A stretch of 11,352 bases of DNA, from positions 1 through 11,352 of the forward strand of contig JBKPHP010000238.1 in the NCBI GenBank assembly GCA_046729895.1, written 5' to 3'. The DNA is from DASXBA01 sp046729895 (GTDB lineage: Bacteria; Actinomycetota; Thermoleophilia; Solirubrobacterales; Thermoleophilaceae). The number at the start of each line of letters is the position of its first letter. Positions within the stretch are counted from its first letter, which is position 1. Made by a program: the position numbers and the translations under genes. Shown here piece by piece: positions 1-5,230 of the stretch. The notes below the pieces were generated by a model. It had not been told where the DNA came from. It was given only the letters and a program-made list of their open reading frames with translations, and did not search any database.

Positions 1-534
1 CAACACGGCAGGGGTGCGGGCGACCGAGCGCTCTACGACGCTCAGCGGCGGCGCAGCCGCGGGCGCCGACGGTGGCGCGGCCGTTGGGGCCGGCGCCGGC
101 TGGGGCGCGGGCGCGAGGGAAGCGACGATTGCGTCCGTGGCCTGCACCAGCCGCCGTTCGTGCTCCACGCACCGCGCGCAGTTACGCAGGTGAACCTCCA
201 AGCGGGCCGGACCGGGCGGCTCCAAGGCCTCGTCCAGGCGGTCGGACACGAGTCGCTCCGCACGTTCACACCAGCCGCTGCCCGCGAGAGGGACCGCCGA
301 GCGGCGGAGCGCCTTGCGGGCCCGGGCGAGGGCCTCCGCCAGCGCCTCCTCGCCAAGTCCCGTCGCCTCCGCAGCCTCCTCCCGTGAGCTCCCGGCGAGC
401 GCGACGAGGCCCAGGGCGGCTGCCGCCGCGGGGTCGAGGCCGGGAAGCGACGAGGCCACGTGACGGGCCGCGAGTTCGGGATCGACCGGACCCCGGGGCC
501 GCGCGGGGACGGGTCGCAGCGGCGCGTGCTCCAT
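1..534 (-). CDS. Sigma-70 region 4-like HTH / zinc-finger (anti-sigma type) protein, C-terminus cut by window edge
   Basis: The minus-strand frame is open for 178 codons and leaves the window at base 1, so the C-terminus is missing. Residues about 31-78 read as a sigma-70 region 4-like helix-turn-helix (AALGLVALAGSSREEAAEAT, then a helix ending ARARKALRR). Residues 89-122 resemble the ZAS zinc finger of anti-sigma factors, with C89, H115, C119 and C122 in the H-x3-C-x2-C arrangement. From about 141 an Ala/Pro-rich linker begins, as is usual before a membrane or effector domain in such proteins, but no membrane segment lies within the window. The ATG at 534 is the first start after an in-frame TAG about 20 codons upstream. 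It likely acts in transcription control, as a sigma/anti-sigma-like hybrid. It diverges from the rhodanese gene. Family assignment is from motif recall only; the exact role is unknown. Confidence 0.72.
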   Translation of the reverse strand, partial: MEHAPLRPVPARPRGPVDPELAARHVASSLPGLDPAAAAALGLVALAGSSREEAAEATGLGEEALAEALARARKALRRSAVPLAGSGWCERAERLVSDRLDEALEPPGPARLEVHLRNCARCVEHERRLVQATDAIVASLAPAPQPAPAPTAAPPSAPAAAPPLSVVERSVARTPAVL

Positions 535-591
535 CGCCTCGCAGACTAGCGCCGCGACGGGATAGGCTGGGTTCTCGCCGAAGTGGCCCGG

Positions 592-601
592 ACGCTAAAG
601 T
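592..601. promoter_or_regulatory. Overlapping divergent -10 boxes (TAAAGT plus strand, TAGCGT minus strand)
   Basis: Plus strand TAAAGT at 596-601 would put a start site near 608, about 32 nt before the rhodanese ATG and leaving room for its strong ribosome binding site. Minus strand TAGCGT occupies 592-597, so the two hexamers share two bases. A second minus-strand candidate, TAGTCT at 543-548, lies 8 nt before the zinc-finger gene start. No convincing -35 is seen. If both shared boxes are used, polymerase binding would be mutually exclusive. This is weak, pattern-based evidence. Confidence 0.35.
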
Positions 602-628
602 CTGAATCCCGACGGGCTTTTACCAAAA

Positions 629-635
629 AAGGAGG
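629..635 (+). promoter_or_regulatory. Strong ribosome binding site AAGGAGG for the rhodanese gene
   Basis: AAGGAGG follows an A-run and ends 5 nt before the ATG at 641. It is a near-perfect Shine-Dalgarno sequence that fixes the rhodanese start. It contrasts with the apparently leaderless genes elsewhere in the window and suggests high translation. Confidence 0.85.
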
Positions 636-640
636 GGCTA

Positions 641-1483
641 ATGGCGGACTACGCGAAGGACGTGTTGGTCGACACCCAGTGGGTCGAAGACCATCTGGGC
701 GACGACTCGGTCCGCATCGTCGAGGTGGACGAAAACCCCGCGCTGTATGCGGAGGCGCACATCCCCGGGGCCATCGGCTTCGACTGGAAGAAGGACCTCC
801 AGGACCAGGTGAAGCGCGACTTCCTCGTTGCGCAGGAGTTCGGCGAGCTGATGGGAAGCCGCGGCATCGGCAATCAGCACCAGGTCGTGCTCTACGGGGA
901 TCGAAACAACTGGTTCGCGGCCTACACCTACTGGTACTTCAAGTACTACGGCCATGACAACGTGCGGCTGATGAACGGTCCACGCGAGAAGTGGATCTCG
1001 GAGGGCCGACCGACCAGCACCGACGTTCCGGACCACGAGCCGCAGAGCTTCACGGCCCAGGAGGGCGATCCCGCCATCCGCGCCAAGCGGGACGAGGTGC
1101 TGGCCGCGCTCGACTCCTCCACCAACCTGGTCGACGTGCGCTCGCCCCAGGAGTACTCCGGCGAGTTGATCGCGATGGCGGGCTACGAGCAGGAGGGCGC
1201 GCAGCGGTCCGGCCACATCCCCGGAGCCGCCTCGGTGCCGTGGGCGCAGGCCGTGCAGGAGGACGGGACCTTCAAGTCCGCGGACGAGCTGCGCGAGCTC
1301 TACACGAGCAAGCAGGTGCTGGACGGCGACTCGATCATCGCCTACTGCCGTATCGGAGAGCGCTCGGCGCACACCTGGTTCGTGCTCCACGAGCTGCTCG
1401 GCCACGACGACGTGAAGAACTACGACGGCTCGTGGACCGAGTGGGGCAACCTGGTGGACGTGCCGATTGAGAAGGACGTCTAA
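641..1483 (+). CDS. Thiosulfate sulfurtransferase (two-domain rhodanese)
   Basis: This 280-residue cytoplasmic enzyme would transfer sulfane sulfur from thiosulfate to cyanide or another thiophilic acceptor. It has two rhodanese domains. The N-terminal one (about 8-125) lacks the catalytic cysteine, having LYGDRNNWFA at the equivalent loop. The C-terminal one (about 150-275) carries the active-site loop CRIGERS with C236 as the persulfide-forming residue, followed by SAHTWFVLHELLGH and KNYDGSWTEWG. Length and these motifs closely match, from memory, the mycobacterial CysA2/CysA3 type, which sits in the sulfate/thiosulfate assimilation context. No signal peptide is seen. The start is fixed by the AAGGAGG site. 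It converges with the Nudix gene with only 8 bp between the stops, and I see no terminator there. It diverges from the zinc-finger regulator, which could be its controller, though nothing shows that directly. Confidence 0.95.
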   Translation: MADYAKDVLVDTQWVEDHLGDDSVRIVEVDENPALYAEAHIPGAIGFDWKKDLQDQVKRDFLVAQEFGELMGSRGIGNQHQVVLYGDRNNWFAAYTYWYFKYYGHDNVRLMNGPREKWISEGRPTSTDVPDHEPQSFTAQEGDPAIRAKRDEVLAALDSSTNLVDVRSPQEYSGELIAMAGYEQEGAQRSGHIPGAASVPWAQAVQEDGTFKSADELRELYTSKQVLDGDSIIAYCRIGERSAHTWFVLHELLGHDDVKNYDGSWTEWGNLVDVPIEKDV

Positions 1484-1491
1484 GGGACCCG

Positions 1492-2070
1492 TTACAGCAG
1501 GGGCTTCAGGCGCTCCAGCAGCGACTCGACTATCCGGGCCGTCGCGCCCCAGACAAAGTGGCCGTCGACGGTGTAGGTGGGAGTCTTGATCGGCAGGCCC
1601 TTCCTCAGCAGACGCTTGGATCGGAAGCCCCGTGCGAGCGCGGGCAGCGCGAGCTCGAGCACTTCGGCGACCTCGGCCTCCTGTGGAGACCAGGTGTGCC
1701 CGGGCTCGATCAGGCCCACGAACGGGTGAACCTTGTACCCGGTGACGAACGTGCCGGTGGGCGGCAAGGCCCCCACGAGCTCCACGTCCGCGGGTGCGAG
1801 GCCGATCTCCTCCTCCGCCTCACGCAGCGCGGTCTCGCGCAGGTCCTCGCCCGGATGGTCCTGCCGACCGCCCGGGAAGGAGATCTCCCCCGGGTGCTTC
1901 TTCAGGTCCGCGCGCCGCTCGGTTAAGACGGCAAAAAGGTCGCCCCCCTCCACGTAGAGCGGGATGAGCACGGCGGCGTCGGTGGACCCGGGCGCGTCGA
2001 TGCGCGCGGCCTCCTCGGGCGTCAGGAGCAGGCTCGTGAGCTGATCGGGGGTCGCCGCCACGGATAGCAT
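1492..2070 (-). CDS. Nudix hydrolase, CoA pyrophosphatase (NudL-like)
   Basis: The 192-residue product likely hydrolyses coenzyme A (and derivatives) to 4'-phosphopantetheine and 3',5'-ADP, using Mg or Mn. The Nudix box spans about G68-L91 and ends REAEEEIGL; its Glu residues bind metal. The upstream segment VLTERRADLKKHPGEISFPG (48-67) is the signature of the CoA-specific branch, as is one extra residue between the box glycine and REAEEE. The length matches typical NudL. The frame is open up to an ATG at 2160, but those 30 extra residues are the antisense of the PncA relic and look non-native, so I chose the ATG at 2070. A GTG at 2061 is also possible. No clear ribosome binding site or -10 box is seen before 2070. 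Its start lies 6 bp from the divergent start of the PncA relic. Confidence 0.88.
   Translation of the reverse strand: MLSVAATPDQLTSLLLTPEEAARIDAPGSTDAAVLIPLYVEGGDLFAVLTERRADLKKHPGEISFPGGRQDHPGEDLRETALREAEEEIGLAPADVELVGALPPTGTFVTGYKVHPFVGLIEPGHTWSPQEAEVAEVLELALPALARGFRSKRLLRKGLPIKTPTYTVDGHFVWGATARIVESLLERLKPLL
2065..2070 (+). promoter_or_regulatory. Putative leaderless -10 box TAGCAT before the PncA relic
   Basis: TAGCAT ends exactly 6 nt before the ATG at 2077, the spacing that places transcription start on the A of the start codon. No ribosome binding site precedes the ATG. The box lies inside the first two codons of the divergent Nudix gene. No convincing -35 is seen. It may now drive the acetyltransferase gene downstream of the relic. 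Confidence 0.45.
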
Positions 2071-2076
2071 TGAAGT

Positions 2077-2238
2077 ATGGGGAAGAAGCCGCTGTCGATC
2101 ATCGACGTCCAGGAGGATTTCGTCCCAGGCGGGGCGCTGCCGGTGGCCGACGGAGGACAAGGTCGCGCCGCGCGTAACGAGCTCGTCAGGGCCGCAGGCG
2201 GCGAGGTTACGTCGGCCCCTCTGGGCTTGCGCGCTTGA
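2077..2238 (+). pseudogene. pncA: Truncated nicotinamidase / isochorismatase-family remnant
   Basis: The 53-codon frame begins MGKKPLSIIDVQEDFVPGGA and continues LPVADGG. This is the N-terminal strand and catalytic-Asp motif (D10) of nicotinamidases, which hydrolyse nicotinamide to nicotinate. The family is normally about 180-200 residues and needs a Lys and a Cys further on; both are absent here. Matching sequence ends near codon 45 (AAGGEVT), and I find no continuation in any frame. Between codons 27 and 34 the frame reads GQGRAARN, while the +1 frame of the same bases reads DKVAPRV, which fits the family better, so a +1/-1 indel pair is likely. The stop overlaps a TTG that may start the acetyltransferase gene (TTGA). 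It could still be translated as a short leader peptide. I am fairly sure of the family and less sure it is inert. Confidence 0.68.
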
Positions 2239-2990
2239 ACGTCGCGGCCTGGGAGCGCATGCTGGCGAGCATGCGGGCCTTCTTCCGCGCGGTCCCAGAG
2301 GGCTCGGAGGGCGGGCGCGTCGTCCAGCTGGACGGAGTCATCGCCATGGTCTCGCCCGCCGTGCCGGAGCGCTCGCTCCCAAACTCCGTTCTATACGAGA
2401 GCGAGGAAGCGCTGGCGGACGCGCTCGGCGAGCTCAGGGAGCTCTACGAGCAGGCGGGCGTGCTCGCCTGGACGGTCTGGGTTCCGGAACAGGACAGGCG
2501 GGCGGCCGCCCTGCTGGAGCGAGCCGGGCACAAGCTGGATGCCAGCCCGACTGCGATGGTCGCCGAGCTGGGCGACGTGGAACCTCCAAGCCCCGACGAC
2601 CCCCAGGTCGACCCCGAGCCGGCCCTAGCGGATGTCGGCCGGGTGAACGACCTGGCCTACGGAACCACCGACGCCTTCCAGCGGATGATGGGCCAGGGCC
2701 CGGCGGACCCCGAGCACACGTACGTCGCCCGTCTCGATGGGGAGGCCGCAGCCACGGTGGTCAGCCAGGACCATGATGGCGACTGCAGCATCTGGTGGGT
2801 GGCCACCGTTCCGCAGGCGCGCGGGCGCGGGCTCGCTGCGGGGCTGATGCGGCGGGCGCTGGCCGAAGGCAAGGCGCGGGGATCCGACATCAGCACGCTG
2901 CAGTCGACGAAGCTGGGCCGGCCGGTCTACGAGCGCCTGGGCTACCGGGGCTTCGGCGCCATCCAGATGTGGGAGCTCCGCCGGAGGTAG
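2235..2990 (+). CDS. GNAT-family N-acetyltransferase
   Basis: The 251-residue product likely transfers an acetyl group from acetyl-CoA to an unidentified amine. The C-terminal GNAT fold (about 128-250) shows motif A, WWVATVPQARGRGLAAGLMR (187-206), in which QARGRG wraps the CoA pyrophosphate, then VYERLGYRGFG (231-241) as motif B. Residues 1-112 look like a second, degenerate GNAT-like half with LAWTVWVPEQDRRAAALLERAGH, as in tandem GNAT proteins where only one half binds acetyl-CoA. The start is uncertain. TTG at 2235 overlaps the stop of the PncA relic, suggesting coupling, while ATG at 2259 (codon 9) has a weak GGAG site. The substrate cannot be read from the sequence. The 3' end converges with the OsmC gene across 22 bp that contain part of a hairpin. 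Confidence 0.88.
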   Translation: MNVAAWERMLASMRAFFRAVPEGSEGGRVVQLDGVIAMVSPAVPERSLPNSVLYESEEALADALGELRELYEQAGVLAWTVWVPEQDRRAAALLERAGHKLDASPTAMVAELGDVEPPSPDDPQVDPEPALADVGRVNDLAYGTTDAFQRMMGQGPADPEHTYVARLDGEAAATVVSQDHDGDCSIWWVATVPQARGRGLAAGLMRRALAEGKARGSDISTLQSTKLGRPVYERLGYRGFGAIQMWELRRR

Positions 2991-3000
2991 GGGCTCCCAC
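2969..3000. terminator. 8-bp inverted repeat, possible bidirectional terminator
   Basis: GTGGGAGC at 2969-2976 pairs perfectly with GCTCCCAC at 2993-3000 across a 16-nt loop. It spans the acetyltransferase stop codon and lies 12 bp from the OsmC stop on the other strand. No T-run follows on either strand, so it would be a tail-less terminator or mRNA-end stabiliser of the kind often proposed in GC-rich actinobacteria. Confidence 0.4.
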
Positions 3001-3012
3001 CGATCCGGTCGC

Positions 3013-3408
3013 TCAGACGAGCTCCACGCGCTCGTCGAACATGACCTCGCCCTCCAGCGTCCTGTGTACCGGGCACTTGGCGCCGATCTGCATCAGACGC
3101 TCGCGCTGCTCCTCGGGGAGCTCCTTGGGCAGCCGCACGCTCATCGCGAACTTGGTCGGGGAGCCGCGCTGCGCGGGCTCGTAGTCCACGTCGACGGTGA
3201 CCTCGCCTACGTTCCAGCCCTTCCGGTTGGCGTACATCTCGATCGTGATGGCCGTGCAGGAGGCGAGGCTCGCGGCCAGTAGCTCCTGTGGGCTGGGGCC
3301 CGCGTCGTTTCCTCCCCGCTCCTCCGGCTCGTCGGCCGTGACCGAGTGCTCGCGTACCTCCACGTCGTTGGCGAGGCGGCCGTTCTGGCGACGGGAAATC
3401 GCTCTCAT
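3013..3408 (-). CDS. OsmC/Ohr-family peroxiredoxin-like protein
   Basis: The 131-residue product belongs to the OsmC family, cytoplasmic thiol peroxidases that reduce organic hydroperoxides. The two conserved cysteines are visible: C51 in LLAASLASCTAIT and C112 in IGAKCPVHRTLEG, the redox pair of the family. GPSPQELLAASLASC is the usual helix leading to the first cysteine. Length is normal (about 130-145). The start is the ATG at 3408, preceded by GGGAG 4 nt upstream. The frame is open further, but that is the antisense or offset frame of the adenosyltransferase gene. The start overlaps the stop of that gene by ATGA, so the two are translationally coupled. It is the last gene of the apparent four-gene unit and ends near the hairpin shared with the acetyltransferase gene. 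Confidence 0.93.
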   Translation of the reverse strand: MRAISRRQNGRLANDVEVREHSVTADEPEERGGNDAGPSPQELLAASLASCTAITIEMYANRKGWNVGEVTVDVDYEPAQRGSPTKFAMSVRLPKELPEEQRERLMQIGAKCPVHRTLEGEVMFDERVELV

Positions 3409-3959
3409 GTTCTCCCTTCGAACAGCTCGGGCTCCGGCTGGTCGGTAAAGCGCGCCATCGCAAAGAGCGCGTCCGAGGCCCGGTTGAGGTAACTGAGGAC
3501 GGTGTCGTCGGCGAGGTCGCCGTCCGCTTTCAGCGCGGTCACCCGGCGCTCGGCCCGGCGGATGGCGGCGCGGGCGACATCGAGCCGGGCGGACAGCTCG
3601 GTGCCCCCGGGGATGACGAACTTCGGCGGCAGGTCCACGCGCTCCATGTAGCGGTCGATATCGGACTCGAGCCGGTCGATCATCTCCGTTGTGACCTTCG
3701 AGACCCCCGGCTCCAACCGGCCCGCCGCCTCCGGGGCCGTGGCGAGCTCGGCGCCGGCCACGAACAGCTCCCGCTGGATCCGCAGCACGTCTGCGTACAG
3801 CTCCGAGCCCTCCTCGCACGCGGCCCGGCACAGGCCAAGTGACGAAGCAGCCTCGTCGACAGACCCGTAGGCCTCGGGCCTGCCGGCGAACTTCTGCACG
3901 CGTCCGCCGTACCAGAGCCCGGTGGTGCCGTCGTCGCCCTTGCGCGTGTAGATCTTCAT
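3405..3959 (-). CDS. ATP:cob(I)alamin adenosyltransferase (PduO type)
   Basis: The 184-residue product would transfer adenosyl from ATP to cob(I)alamin, giving adenosylcobalamin for B12-dependent enzymes such as methylmalonyl-CoA mutase. The N-terminus MKIYTRKGDDGTTGL (1-15) is the ATP-binding signature of the PduO type. FVIPGGTELSARLDVARAAI with RRAERRV (114-140) and YLNRASDALFAMAR (157-170) are the conserved helices at the active site between subunits of the trimer. Length is normal. Both ends overlap neighbours by 4 nt (ATGA): its start with the stop of the DUF1015 gene, its stop with the start of the OsmC gene. This indicates strict co-translation. No B12-dependent mutase, B12 biosynthesis gene or cobalamin riboswitch is visible in the window, so the enzyme serves partners elsewhere. 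Confidence 0.95.
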   Translation of the reverse strand: MKIYTRKGDDGTTGLWYGGRVQKFAGRPEAYGSVDEAASSLGLCRAACEEGSELYADVLRIQRELFVAGAELATAPEAAGRLEPGVSKVTTEMIDRLESDIDRYMERVDLPPKFVIPGGTELSARLDVARAAIRRAERRVTALKADGDLADDTVLSYLNRASDALFAMARFTDQPEPELFEGRT

Positions 3960-5218
3960 TCGAGGAGATTGAACACGAGTCCGGTCGGGACCTTCGGGAA
4001 GAAGTAGGTGGACTTGGGGGGCATGGATTCTCCCGCTTCCGCCACCGCCTGGACCTGCTCGACCGGGGTTGGCCGAAGGAAGAAGCCGGCGTCGGCCCGC
4101 CCGCTCTCCACGGCGGCGCGCGCCTCGCTCACATCCTCCGAGTAGTCGAGCCCGCGCAGGTGGAGGATGTCGTCCTCGGACATGCCAAGCGCACCGCGCA
4201 GCACGAGCGCCTCCAGCACGGCCGTATCCAGCCGCCGGTAGGGCTCCGGCCGGCCCTCCAGCGCCGCATCGGCGATCGAGGGGTCCTTGAGGGTCACCCG
4301 GTAGGGCGTGCGGTGGAAGCTGTCCATGTAGCCGAACGCGATCCCGCGACCATCTGGCTGCAGCTCCTCCGGAGCCACCTCCTCCACCTCGAAGTCCCTC
4401 GTGAGCGTCTCCCGTATGGCCTGCTGCTTGTCCCGGCTGTCCTTGAGCCCGGTCAGCAGGCGGTGGGTCGGATAGACGGTCAGGCCCCGGTCGGCGAGCG
4501 AGCATAGGAACATGAGCACGTAGCGGTGCTCTCCCTCCCCGCCCACCTCGTCGGCGTAGATGCGGGCGGTCTCGTAGCGATGATGGCCGTCCGCGATCAG
4601 AAGCTCCGCGCCTGCGAGGGCTCCCTGAAGTGAGGCGATCGCGTCCGGGTCGCCCAGCCGCCAGAGCGTGTTCCGTGTGCCGTCCTGATCGCGGGCAGAG
4701 GCGAACGGCTCCCCCGAAGCACCCTGCTCGAGCGCTTCCCCGGCCGTCCCGTCCGGGTCCGGAAAGAGGCTGAAGATCGGAGAGAGGTTGGCCCGGGTGG
4801 CCCGGGTCAGGCGCAGGCGGTCCTCCTTTGGCCCGGCGTGGGTGCGCTCGTGGGGACGAATCCTTCCGGGTCCGTAGTCCTCTACTCGCACGCGCGCGAA
4901 GAAACCCTGGCGTCGGCGGTTCGCGCCGCCAAGCGCCGCGTACTCCTGGCGCAGCACCCATAGGGCCGGCTCGCGCTCCTGCACGAGCACACCCTCCTGG
5001 CGCCAGGCCTGAAAGGTCTCGGCGGCGTGCAGATAGGGGTCGCCGCCCGCGGGAGCTCGCGGCAGGTCGATCTCGACGACGTTGAATGGGCTGCGCGACG
5101 CGAGCTCCGCGCGGAGTCGGTCGTCGACGACGTCGTACGGCGGCGCGATCACCGCCTCGAGCGACCCGACGGCTCCCAGGTCGTAGCGGAGCGTGCGCAG
5201 CGGCTGGATGTCTGACAT
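3956..5218 (-). CDS. DUF1015 family protein
   Basis: This 420-residue protein has the diagnostic DUF1015 features: IQPLRTLRYD at the N-terminus, VIAPPYDVV (23-31), SPFNVVEIDLP (43-53), RPHERTHAGPKEDRLRL (121-137), LLIADGHHRYETA (206-218) and VYPTHRLL (248-255). No signal peptide or membrane segment is seen. The many conserved His, Arg and Asp residues in the middle suggest a catalytic cytoplasmic protein, but I do not assign a reaction. Its ATG at 5218 lies 12 bp after the stop of the cyclase/ATPase gene and its stop overlaps the adenosyltransferase start by ATGA, so it is almost certainly co-transcribed with both. TAGGGT, which includes the TAG stop of the upstream gene, ends 9 nt before the ATG and could be an internal promoter, weakly supported. 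No good ribosome binding site is visible. Confidence 0.92.
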   Translation of the reverse strand: MSDIQPLRTLRYDLGAVGSLEAVIAPPYDVVDDRLRAELASRSPFNVVEIDLPRAPAGGDPYLHAAETFQAWRQEGVLVQEREPALWVLRQEYAALGGANRRRQGFFARVRVEDYGPGRIRPHERTHAGPKEDRLRLTRATRANLSPIFSLFPDPDGTAGEALEQGASGEPFASARDQDGTRNTLWRLGDPDAIASLQGALAGAELLIADGHHRYETARIYADEVGGEGEHRYVLMFLCSLADRGLTVYPTHRLLTGLKDSRDKQQAIRETLTRDFEVEEVAPEELQPDGRGIAFGYMDSFHRTPYRVTLKDPSIADAALEGRPEPYRRLDTAVLEALVLRGALGMSEDDILHLRGLDYSEDVSEARAAVESGRADAGFFLRPTPVEQVQAVAEAGESMPPKSTYFFPKVPTGLVFNLLE

Positions 5219-5230
5219 GGACGGCGCACC

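Noticed and set aside
608..621. Mini hairpin CCC-GAC-GGG followed by CTTTT in the rhodanese leader, as an attenuator
   Set aside because: The stem is only 3 bp and the T-run is 4, too weak to support a terminator call.
638..1405. Long minus-strand frame (255 codons) opposite the rhodanese gene
   Set aside because: It is antisense to a clearly conserved enzyme and its translation shows no recognisable domain; long shadow frames are expected at this GC content.
2071..2160. N-terminal extension of the Nudix gene to an ATG at 2160
   Set aside because: The extra 30 residues are the antisense of the PncA motif region, and the CoA pyrophosphatase family fits the ATG at 2070 by length.
3409..3831. 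N-terminal extension of the OsmC gene to 3831
   Set aside because: It is the offset frame of the adenosyltransferase; the ATG at 3408 has a ribosome binding site and gives the normal family length.
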